A program made the translations under genes and the position numbers. The notes beneath the pieces were generated by a model. It made no database searches and was not told the DNA's origin. It saw only the letters and a list, made by a program, of their open reading frames with translations. From Odiellus spinosus (lineage: Eukaryota; Arthropoda; Arachnida; Opiliones; Phalangiidae), in the NCBI GenBank assembly GCA_963920705.1, contig CAWUCO010000207.1:1-64000 (forward strand): 64,000 nucleotides of DNA, given 5' to 3'. This document shows positions 53,801-64,000 of the stretch, piece after piece (position 1 is the stretch's first letter; every line of letters begins with the position of its first letter).

Positions 53801-56240
53801 GGATTTTTGAATACTCTTATTATTTAGACTATCCATTAATTGCTCTTTCGAATGACTTTGGTTTTGTCTAAATTGCCAAAACGTGACAAATATAAAATTG
53901 GTTAAAATTAAGCAAAAATGCTTAAAAATCCAAGATTATTGGATTCAAATTGACACAAAACATTTGATTTTTAAGCGATTTAGACAAAATTAAAACCTAT
54001 TGAAAGAGCAAATATTGGACTATCTAAAAAACAAGAGTTTTGGAAAATCCTTTGAAAAACATGGAAAATATGGCCAATTCAAAAAACATCTAATGTCAAA
54101 AAGCGAATTTTTAAAATCTGAAATTTGACTATTTTGATATTGTATGGTTTCTTGAATTGGCCATATTTTTCTTGTTTTTCAACGGGTTTTTGAAAACTCT
54201 TATTATTTAGACTGTCCATTAATTGCTCTTTCGAATGACTTTGGTTTTGTCTAAATTGCCAAAACGTGACAAATATAAAATTGGTTAAAATTAAGCAAAA
54301 ACGCTTAAAAATCCAAGATTATATGATTCAAATGGACACAAAACATTTGATTTTTAAGCGATTTAGACAAAATTAACACCACTCGAAAGAGCAAATATTG
54401 GTCTATCTAAAAAACAAGAGTTTTGGAAAATCTGTTGAAAAACATGGAAAATATGGCCAATTGAAAAAACATCTAATATCAAAAAGCGAACTTTTAAAAT
54501 CTGAAATTTGACTATTTGATATTGTATGATTTCTTGAATTGGCCATATTTGTCTTGTTTTTCAACGGATTTTTGAAAACTCTTATTATTTAGACTGTCCA
54601 TTAATTGCTCTTTCGAATGACTTTGATTTTGACTAAATTGCCAAAACGTTACAAATATAAAATTGGTTAAAATTAAGCAAAAACGCTTAAAAATCCAAGA
54701 TTATATGATTCAAATGGACACAAAACATTTGATTTTTAAGCGATTTAGACAAAATTAACACCACTCGAAAGAGCAAATACTGGACTATCTAAAAAACAAG
54801 AGTTTTGGAAAGTCCTTTGAAAAACATGGAAAATATGGCCAATTGAAAAAACATCTAATATCAAAAAGCGAATTTTTTAAATCTGAAATTTGACTATTTT
54901 GATATTGTATGATTTCTTGAATTGGCCATATTTTTCTTGTTTTTCAACGGATTTTTGAAAACTCTTATTATTTAGACTATCCATTAATTGCTCTTTCGAA
55001 TGACTTTGGTTTTGTCTAAATTGCCAAAACGTGACAAATATAAAATTGGTTAAAATTAAGCAAAAATGCTTAAAAATCCAAGATTATTGGATTCAAATTG
55101 ACACAAAACATTTGATTTTTAAGCGATTTAGACAAAATTAAAACCTATTGAAAGAGCAAATATTGGTCTATCTAAAAAACAAGAGTTTTGGAAAATCTGT
55201 TGAAAAACATGGAAAATATGGCCAATTGAAAAAAATCTAATATCAAAAAGCGAATTTTTAAAATCTGAAATTTGACTATTTTGATATTGTATGATTTCTT
55301 GAATTGGCCATATTTGTCTTGTTTTTCAACGGATTTTTCAAAACTCTTATTATTTAGACTGTCCATTAATTGCTCTTTCGAATGACTTTGGTTTTGACTA
55401 AATTGCCAAAACGTTACAAATATAAAATTGGTTAAAATTAAGCAAAAACGCTTAAAAATCCAAGATTATTGGATTCAAATTGACACAAAACATTTGATTT
55501 TTAAGCGATTTAGACAAAATTAAAACCTATCGAAAGAGCAAATATTGGACTATCTAAAAAACAAGAGTTTTGGAAAATCTGTTGAAAAACATGGAAAATA
55601 TGGCCAATTGAAAAAACATCTAATATCAAAAAGCGAATTTTTAAAATCTGAAATTTGACTATTTTGATATTGTATGATTTCTTGAATTGGCCATATTTGT
55701 CTTGTTTTTCAACGGATTTTTGAAAACTCTTATTATTTAGACTGTCCATTAATTGCTCTTTCGAATGACTTTGGTTTTGACTAAATTGCCAAAACGTTAC
55801 AAATATAAAATTGGTTAAAATTAAGCAAAAACGCCTAAAAATCCAAGATTATATGATTCAAATGGACACAAAACATTTGATTTTTAAGCGATTTAGACAA
55901 AATTAACATCACTCGAAAGAGCAAATACTGGACTATCTAAAAAACAAGAGTTTTGGAAAGTCCGTTGAAAAACATGGAAAATATGGCCAATTGAAAAAAC
56001 ATCTAATATCAAAAAGCGAATTTTTTAAATCTGAAATTTGACTATTTTGATATTGTATGATTTCTTGAATTGGCCATATTTTTCTTGTTTTTCAACGGAT
56101 TTTTGAAAACTCTTATTATTTAGACTGTCCATTAATTGCTCTTTCGAATGACTTTGGTTTTGTCTAAATTGCCAAAACGTGACAAATATAAAATTGGTTA
56201 AAATTAAGCAAAAACGCTTAAAAATCCAAGATTATATGAT

Positions 56241-56622
56241 TCAAATGGACACAAAACATTTGATTTTTAAGCGATTTAGACAAAATTAACACCACTCGAA
56301 AGAGCAAATATTGGTCTATCTAAAAAACAAGAGTTTTGGAAAATCTGTTGAAAAACATGGAAAATATGGCCAATTGAAAAAACATCTAATATCAAAAAGC
56401 GAACTTTTAAAATCTGAAATTTGACTATTTGATATTGTATGGTTTCTTGAATTGGCCATATTTTTCTTGTTTTTCAACGGGTTTTTGAAAACTCTTATTA
56501 TTTAGACTGTCCATTAATTGCTCTTTCGAATGACTTTGGTTTTGTCTAAATTGCCAAAACGTGACAAATATAAAATTGGTTAAAATTAAGCAAAAACGCT
56601 TAAAAATCCAAGATTATATGAT
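56241..56622. repeat. Hybrid extra unit in copy 2 of the long repeat
   Basis: A 382-bp unit whose left part is the CGAACTTTT, GACTATTTGATATTG sub-type of V1 and whose right part is V3 (TATGGTTTC, ATATTTTTC, CAACGGGTT, GGTTTTGTC). The switch lies between unit positions of about 195 and 205, just right of the centre of the dyad. It is followed by a normal CGAACTTTT unit at 56623. It looks like the product of an unequal exchange between a V1 and a V3 unit and accounts for the 8,038 against 7,656 bp spacing. Confidence 0.88.
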
Positions 56623-59600
56623 TCAAATGGACACAAAACATTTGATTTTTAAGCGATTTAGACAAAATTAACACCACTCGAAAGAGCAAATATTGGTCTA
56701 TCTAAAAAACAAGAGTTTTGGAAAATCTGTTGAAAAACATGGAAAATATGGCCAATTGAAAAAACATCTAATATCAAAAAGCGAACTTTTAAAATCTGAA
56801 ATTTGACTATTTGATATTGTATGATTTCTTGAATTGGCCATATTTGTCTTGTTTTTCAACGGATTTTTGAAAACTCTTATTATTTAGACTGTCCATTAAT
56901 TGCTCTTTCGAATGACTTTGATTTTGACTAAATTGCCAAAACGTTACAAATATAAAATTGGTTAAAATTAAGCAAAAACGCTTAAAAATCCAAGATTATA
57001 TGATTCAAATGGACACAAAACATTTGATTTTTAAGCGATTTAGACAAAATTAACACCACTCGAAAGAGCAAATACTGGACTATCTAAAAAACAAGAGTTT
57101 TGGAAAGTCCTTTGAAAAACATGGAAAATATGGCCAATTGAAAAAACATCTAATATCAAAAAGCGAATTTTTTAAATCTGAAATTTGACTATTTTGATAT
57201 TGTATGATTTCTTGAATTGGCCATATTTTTCTTGTTTTTCAACGGATTTTTGAAAACTCTTATTATTTAGACTATCCATTAATTGCTCTTTCGAATGACT
57301 TTGGTTTTGTCTAAATTGCCAAAACGTGACAAATATAAAATTGGTTAAAATTAAGCAAAAATGCTTAAAAATCCAAGATTATTGGATTCAAATTGACACA
57401 AAACATTTGATTTTTAAGCGATTTAGACAAAATTAAAACCTATTGAAAGAGCAAATATTGGTCTATCTAAAAAACAAGAGTTTTGGAAAATCTGTTGAAA
57501 AACATGGAAAATATGGCCAATTGAAAAAAATCTAATATCAAAAAGCGAATTTTTAAAATCTGAAATTTGACTATTTTGATATTGTATGATTTCTTGAATT
57601 GGCCATATTTGTCTTGTTTTTCAACGGATTTTTCAAAACTCTTATTATTTAGACTGTCCATTAATTGCTCTTTCGAATGACTTTGGTTTTGACTAAATTG
57701 CCAAAACGTTACAAATATAAAATTGGTTAAAATTAAGCAAAAACGCTTAAAAATCCAAGATTATTGGATTCAAATTGACACAAAACATTTGATTTTTAAG
57801 CGATTTAGACAAAATTAAAACCTATCGAAAGAGCAAATATTGGACTATCTAAAAAACAAGAGTTTTGGAAAATCTGTTGAAAAACATGGAAAATATGGCC
57901 AATTGAAAAAACATCTAATATCAAAAAGCGAATTTTTAAAATCTGAAATTTGACTATTTTGATATTGTATGATTTCTTGAATTGGCCATATTTGTCTTGT
58001 TTTTCAACGGATTTTTGAAAACTCTTATTATTTAGACTGTCCATTAATTGCTCTTTCGAATGACTTTGGTTTTGACTAAATTGCCAAAACGTTACAAATA
58101 TAAAATTGGTTAAAATTAAGCAAAAACGCCTAAAAATCCAAGATTATATGATTCAAATGGACACAAAACATTTGATTTTTAAGCGATTTAGACAAAATTA
58201 ACATCACTCGAAAGAGCAAATACTGGACTATCTAAAAAACAAGAGTTTTGGAAAGTCCGTTGAAAAACATGGAAAATATGGCCAATTGAAAAAACATCTA
58301 ATATCAAAAAGCGAATTTTTTAAATCTGAAATTTGACTATTTTGATATTGTATGATTTCTTGAATTGGCCATATTTTTCTTGTTTTTCAACGGATTTTTG
58401 AAAACTCTTATTATTTAGACTATCCATTAATTGCTCTTTCGAATGACTTTGGTTTTGTCTAAATTGCCAAAACGTGACAAATATAAAATTGGTTAAAATT
58501 AAGCAAAAACGCTTAAAAATCCAAGATTATTGGATTCAAATTGACACAAAACATTTGATTTTTAAGCGATTTAGACAAAATTAAAACCTATCGAAAGAGC
58601 AAATATTGGACTATCTAAAAAACAAGAGTTTTGGAAAATCCTTTGAAAAACATGGAAAATATGGCCAATTCAAAAAACATCTAATGTCAAAAAGCGAATT
58701 TTTAAAATCTGAAATTTGACTATTTTGATATTGTATGGTTTCTTGAATTGGCCATATTTTTCTTGTTTTTCAACGGGTTTTTGAAAACTCTTATTATTTA
58801 GACTGTCCATTAATTGCTCTTTCGAATGACTTTGGTTTTGTCTAAATTGCCAAAACGTGACAAATATAAAATTGGTTAAAATTAAGCAAAAACGCTTAAA
58901 AATCCAAGATTATATGATTCAAATGGACACAAAACATTTGATTTTTAAGCGATTTAGACAAAATTAACACCACTCGAAAGAGCAAATATTGGTCTATCTA
59001 AAAAACAAGAGTTTTGGAAAATCTGTTGAAAAACATGGAAAATATGGCCAATTGAAAAAACATCTAATATCAAAAAGCGAATTTTTAAAATCTGAAATTT
59101 GACTATTTTGATATTGTATGATTTCTTGAATTGGCCATATTTGTCTTGTTTTTCAACGGATTTTTGAAAACTCTTATTATTTAGACTGTCCATTTATTGC
59201 TCTTTCGAATGACTTTGGTTTTGACTAAATTGCCAAAACGTTACAAATATAAAATTGGTTAAAATTAAGCAAAAACGCTTAAAAATCCAAGATTATTGGA
59301 TTCAAATTGACACAAAACATTTGATTTTTAAGCGATTTAGACAAAATTAAAACCTATCAAAAGAGCAAATATTGGACTATCTAAAAAACAAGAGTTTTGG
59401 AAAATCTGTTGAAAAACATGGAAAATATGGCCAATTGAAAAAACATCTAATATCAAAAAGCGAATTTTTAAAATCTGAAATTTGACTATTTTGATATTGT
59501 ATGATTTCTTGAAATGGCCATATTTGTCTTGTTTTTCAACGGATTTTTGAAAACTCTTATTATTTAGACTGTCCATTAATTGCTCTTTCGAATGACTTTG

Positions 59601-60450
59601 GTTTTGACTAAATTGCCAAAACGTTACAAATATAAAATTGGTTAAAATTAAGCAAAAACGCTTAAAAATCCAAGATTATATGATTCAAATGGACACAAAA
59701 CATTTGATTTTTAAGCTATTTAGACAAAATTAACACCACTCGAAAGAGCAAATACTGGACTATCTAAAAAACAAGAGTTTTGGAAAGTCAGTTGAAAAAC
59801 ATGGAAAATATGGCCAATTGAAAAAACATCTAATATCAAAAAGCGAATTTTTTAAATCTGAAATTTGACTATTTTGATATTGTATGATTTCTTGAATTGG
59901 CCATATTTTTCATGTTTTTCAACGGATTTTTGAAAACTCTTATTATTTAGACTATCCATTAATTGCTCTTTCGAATGACTTTGGTTTTGTCTAAATTGCC
60001 AAAACGTGACAAATATAAAATTGGTTAAAATTATGCAAAAACTCTTAAAAATCCAAGATTATATGATTCAAATTGACACAAAACCTTTGATTTTTAAGCG
60101 ATTTAGACAAAATTAACACCACTCGAAAGAGCAAATATTGGTCTATCTAAAAAACAAGAGTTTTGGAAAATCTGTTGAAAAACATGGAAAATATGGCCAA
60201 TTGAAAAAACATCTAATATCAAAAAGCGAATTTTTAAAATCTGAAATTTGACTATTTTGATATTGTATGATTTCTTGAATTGGCCATATTTGTCTTGTTT
60301 TTCAACGGATTTTTGAAAACTCTTATTATTTAGACTGTCCATTAATTGCTCTTTCGAATGACTTTGGTTTTGTCTAAATTGCCAAAACGTGACAAATATG
60401 AAATTGGTTAAAATTAAACAAAAACGCTTAAAAATCCTAGATTATTGGAT

Positions 60451-62366
60451 TCAAATTGACACAAAACATTTGATTTTTAAGCGATTTAGACAACATTAAC
60501 ACCACTCGAAAGAGCAAATATTTGTCTATCTAAAAAACAAGAGTTTTGAAAAATCCGTTTAAAAACATGGAAAATATAGTCAATTCAAAAAACATCTAAT
60601 ATCAAAAAGCGAATTTTTAAAATCTGAAATTTGACTATTTTTATATTGTATGATTTCTTGAATTGATCATATTTTTCTCGTTTTTCAACGGATTTTTGAA
60701 AACTCTTATTATTTAGACTATCCATTAATTGCTCTTTCGAATGACTTTGGTTTTGTCTAAATTGCCAAAACGTGACAAATATAAAATTGGTTAAAATTAA
60801 GCAAAAATGCTTAAAAATCCAAGATTATTGGATTCAAATTGACACAAAACATTTGATTTTTAAGCGATTTAGACAAAATTAAAACCTATTGAAAGAGCAA
60901 ATATTGGTCTATCTAAAAAACAAGAGTTTTGGAAAATCTGTTGAAAAACATGGAAAATATGGCCAATTGAAAAAAATCTAATATCAAAAAGCGAATTTTT
61001 TAAAAATCTGAAATTTGACTATTTTGATATTGTATGATTTCTTGAATTGGCCATATTTGTCTTGTTTTTCAACGGATTTTTCAAAACTCTTATTATTTAG
61101 ACTGTCCATTAATTGCTCTTTCGAATGACTTTGGTTTTGACTAAATTGCCAAAACGTTACAAATATAAAATTGGTTAAAATTAAGCAAAAACGCTTAAAA
61201 ATCCAAGATTATTGGATTCAAATTGACACAAAACATTTGATTTTTAAGCGATTTAGACAAAATTAAAACCTATCGAAAGAGCAAATATTGGACTATCTAA
61301 AAAACAAGAGTTTTGGAAAATCTGTTGAAAAACATGGAAAATATGGCCAATTGAAAAAACATCTAATATCAAAAAGCGAATTTTTAAAATCTGAAATTTG
61401 ACTATTTTGATATTGTATGATTTCTTGAATTGGCCATATTTGTCTTGTTTTTCAACGGATTTTTGAAAACTCTTATTATTTAGACTGTCCATTAATTGCT
61501 CTTTCGAATGACTTTGGTTTTGACTAAATTGCCAAAACGTTACAAATATAAAATTGGTTAAAATTAAGCAAAAACGCCTAAAAATCCAAGATTATATGAT
61601 TCAAATGGAAACAAAACATTTGATTTTTAAGCGATTTAGACAAAATTAACATCACTCGAAAGAGCAAATACTGGACTATCTAAAAAACAAGAGTTTTGGA
61701 AAGTCCGTTGAAAAACATGGAAAATATGGCCAATTGAAAAAACATCTAATATCAAAAAGCGAATTTTTAAAATCTGAAATTTGACTATTTTGATATTGTA
61801 TGATTTCTTGAATTGGAAATATTTTTCTTGTTTTTAAACGGATTTTTGAAAACTCTTATTATTTAGACTATCCATTAATTGCTCTTTCGAATGACTTTGG
61901 TTTTGTCTAAATTGCCAAAACGTGACAAATATGAAATTGGTTAAAATTAAGCAAAAACGCTTAAAAATCCAAGATTATTGGATTCAAATTGACACAAAAC
62001 ATTTGATTTTTAAGCGATTTAGACAAAATTAACACCACTCGAAAGAGCAAATATTTGTCTATCTAAAAAACAAGAGTTTTGGAAAATCCGTTGAAAAACA
62101 TGGAAAATATAGTCAATTCAAAAAACATCTAATATCGAAAAGCGAATTTTCAAAATCTGAAATTTGACTATTTTGATATTGTATGATTTCTTGAATTGGC
62201 CATATTTTTCTTGTTTTTCAACGGATTTTTGAAAACTCTTATAATTTAGACTGTCCATTAATTGCTCTTTCGAATGACTTTGATTTTGTCTAACTTGCCA
62301 AAACGTGACAAATATAAAATTGGTTAAAATTAAGCAAAAACCCTTAAAAATCCAATATTATTGGAT
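60451..62366. repeat. Boundary block where flank-type units return
   Basis: The first unit (60451) begins like the next long-repeat copy (AATCCTAG leader) but within 45 bp becomes V5: CAACATTAACACC, CCGTTTAAAAACATGG and AATATAGTCAATTC, the last two also seen at 1523 and 3049. Units 60834, 61218 and 61601 still match the long repeat, with added private changes such as an insertion giving AATTTTTTAAAAATC and AATTGGAAATATT. The 61984 unit is V5 again, with CTTATAATTTAGAC, GTCTAACTTGCC and a CCCTTAAAAATCC end. Confidence 0.85.
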
Positions 62367-64000
62367 TCAAATGGACACAAAACATATGATTTTTAAGCGA
62401 TTTAGAAAAAATTAACAACACTCGAAAGAGAAAATATTGGACTATCTAAAAAACAAGAGTTTTGGAAAATCCGTTGAAAAACATGGAAAATATGGACAAT
62501 TGAAAAAACATCTAATGTCAAAAAGCGAGTTTTTAAAATCTGAAATTTGACTATTTTGATATTGTATGATTTCTTGAATTGGCCATATTTTTCTTGTTTT
62601 TCAACGGATTTTTGAAAACTCTTATTATTTAGATTATCCATTAATTGCTCTTTCGAAAGACTGGTTTTGTCTAAATTGCCAAAACGTGACAAATATGAAA
62701 TTGGTTAAAATTAAGCAAAAACGCTTAAAAATCCAAGATTATTGGATTCAAATTGACACAAAACATTTTATTTTTTAGCGATTTAGACAAAATTAACACC
62801 ACTCGAAAGACCAAATATTTGTCTATCTAAAAAACAAGAGTTTTGGAAAATCCGTTGAAAAACATGGAAAATATAGTCAATTCAAAAAACATCTTATATC
62901 AAAAAGCGAATTTTTAAAATCTGAAATTTGACTATTTTGATATTGTATGATTTCTTGAATTGGCCATATTTTTCTTGTTTTTCAACGGATTTTTGAAAAC
63001 TCTTATTATTTAGACTATCCATTAAATTCTCTTTCGAATGACTTTGGTTTTGTCTAAATTGTCAAAACGTGACAAATATGAAATTGGTTAAAATTAAGCA
63101 AAAACGCTTAAAAATCAAAGATTATTGGATTCAAATTGACACAAAACATTTGATTTTTAAGCGATTTAGACAAAATTAAAACCTATCGAAAGAGCAAATA
63201 TTGGACTATCTAAAAAACAAGAGTTTTGGAAAATCCGTTGAAAAACATGGAAAATATGGCCAATTGAAAAAACTTCTAATGTCAAAAAGCGAATTTTTAA
63301 AATCTGAAATTTGACTATTTTGATATTGTATGATTTCTTGAATTGGCCATATTTTTCTTGTTTTTCAACGGATTTTTGAAAACTCTTATTATTTAGACTA
63401 TCCATTAATTTCTCTTTCGAATGACTTTGGTTTTGTCTAAATTGTCAAAACGTGACAAATATGAAATTGGTTAAAATTAAGCAAAAACGCTTAAAAATCC
63501 AAGATTATTGTATTCAAATTGACACAAAACATTTGATTTTTAAGCGATTTAGACAAAATTAAAACCTATCGAAAGAGCAAATATTGGACTATCTAAAAAA
63601 CAAGAGCTTTGGAAAATCCGTTGAAAAACATGGAAAATATGGCCAATTGAAAAAACATCTAATGTCAAAAAGAGAATTTTTAAAATCTGAAATTTGACTA
63701 TTTTGATATTGTATGATTTCTTGAATTGGCCATATTTTTCTTGTTTTTCAACGGATTTTTGAAAACTCTTATTATTTAGATTATCCATTAATTGCTCTTT
63801 CGAAAGACTGGTTTTGTCTAAATTGCCAAAACGTGACAAATATGAAATTGGTTAAAATTAAGCAAAAACGCTTAAAAATCCAAGATTATTGGATTCAAAT
63901 TGACACAAAACATTTTATTTTTTAGCGATTTAGACAAAATTAACACCACTCGAAAGACCAAATATTTGTCTATCTAAAAAACAAGAGTTTTGGAAAATCC
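62367..64000. repeat. 3-unit repeat, 1,147 bp, one copy and a partial second
   Basis: Units 62367, 62748 and 63131 are followed by 63514 and 63895, 1,147 bp on. Shared markers are GATTATCC with CGAAAGACTGG (a 2-bp shorter unit of 381 bp), CATTTTATTTTTTAGCG and CGAAAGACC. The 62367 leader is more divergent (CAATATTATTGG, TAGAAAAAATTAACAAC) than that of 63514, so the match starts about 60-70 bp into the unit. The last unit is cut by the window end at unit position 106; the array continues beyond. Confidence 0.88.

Larger units (their letters stand above)
44757..60450. repeat. 20-unit repeat (7,656 bp) followed by a 21-unit version (8,038 bp)
   Basis: Copy 1 is 44757-52412 and copy 2 is 52413-60450. 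Markers in the first half recur 7,656 bp away (GACTCTCC, TTGAATACTC, CGAACTTTT, TTTTTCAAAACTC, AACATCACTCG). Those in the second half recur 8,038 bp away (CCATTTATTGC, ATCAAAAGAGC, TTGAAATGGCC, AAGCTATTTAG, TTTTCATGTTTTTC, AATTATGCAAAAACTC, AAAACCTTTG). The 382-bp offset is one extra unit at 56241-56622. By eye the copies differ at only a few positions, such as GATATAGAC and GATTTATAC near 47850 and 48235 in copy 1. Confidence 0.92.
1..64000. repeat. 383-bp tandem satellite array filling the window
   Basis: About 167 head-to-tail units, all in one orientation. I take the unit start as TCAAAT(G/T)GACACAAAAC. Starts recur at 379, 762, 1140, 1523, 1906 and so on to 63895, with spacings nearly always 383 bp. 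The exceptions are small indels giving units of 378, 380, 381, 382 or 384 bp. No interval between starts leaves room for an inserted element. Both ends of the window lie inside the array, so its true length is unknown. Satellites of this size and AT content are typical of eukaryotic centromeric or pericentromeric heterochromatin; placing it there is an inference. 383 bp is close to twice a 190-bp nucleosome repeat, which may be coincidence. I do not recognise the family by name. Confidence 0.98.

Noticed and set aside
76-63839. Some seventy minus-strand open frames of 61-98 codons read as genes or a multigene family
   Set aside because: They recur once per satellite unit, arise from the palindromic AT-rich unit, are closed by a shared stop in class V2 (TTTTTTAAATC) and shift in units with small indels. 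There are no introns, promoters or separate coding features, and substitutions between the arms mostly change residues.
1-64000. CRISPR array
   Set aside because: The repeat is 383 bp with no unique spacers; successive units are joined directly and vary only by point changes and small indels.
1-64000. Telomeric or subtelomeric repeat
   Set aside because: No TTAGGG, TTAGG, TTTAGGG or similar short tandem runs are present; the only period is about 383 bp and its multiples.
1-64000. Ribosomal RNA or tRNA gene cluster
   Set aside because: The unit is far too short and AT-rich for rDNA spacer-plus-gene units, and I see no tRNA A- or B-box pattern or rRNA core motifs.
1-64000. Known beetle, nematode or other named satellite
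   Set aside because: Unit size and AT content recall several insect satellites, some of which also carry inverted sub-repeats, but I cannot match the sequence to any named family from memory, so no name or species is given.

Overview
The whole 64 kb window is one uninterrupted head-to-tail satellite DNA array. The repeat unit is about 383 bp, and roughly 167 units run in one orientation from the first base to the last. I see no host gene, RNA gene, transposon, CRISPR array or unique spacer. The array runs off both ends of the window. A hand count of one unit (45140-45522) gives 103 G+C in 383 bp, about 27% GC. This size, base composition and multi-level repeat organisation point to a eukaryotic centromeric, pericentromeric or other heterochromatic block. 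The species cannot be told from the sequence; nothing here is bacterial.

Each unit carries a long imperfect inverted repeat. Two arms of about 100 bp, roughly 86% complementary over the best 80 bp, face each other across a loop of about 28 bp. A second, short dyad (12-bp arms, 35-bp spacer) spans every unit junction. Because the unit is nearly self-complementary, one minus-strand open frame of about 79 codons recurs in dozens of copies. I read this as a by-product and not as genes: one major unit class carries a stop in that frame in every copy examined.

Units fall into five main sequence classes (V1 to V5, defined in the features). Positions 1 to about 8 kb, parts of 9.9-15.3 kb and 60.5-63.1 kb hold V5, the more divergent type. 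The middle, about 15.3-60.4 kb, consists of closely related V1-V4 units.

The classes are arranged in higher-order repeats (HORs) of several sizes. From left to right: a 4-unit repeat of 1,526 bp twice (762-3813); a 5-unit repeat of 1,916 bp (4192 to about 7150); a 6-unit repeat of 2,294 bp twice (8402-12989); a mosaic partly copied from the preceding 8 kb (12990-18343); short 2- and 3-unit duplications (18344-22171); a 10-unit repeat followed by an 11-unit version (22172-30208); an irregular part (30209-34802); a 3-unit repeat of 1,148 bp twice (34803-37098); a 4-unit repeat of 1,532 bp three times (39013-43608); a 20-unit repeat followed by a 21-unit version (44757-60450), itself built from 5-unit repeats; and a divergent right flank ending in a 3-unit repeat of 1,147 bp.

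The picture fits repeated unequal crossing-over and conversion in a satellite that keeps expanding from inside. Class switches within single units tend to fall near the centre of the large dyad. All alignments and difference counts were made by eye.
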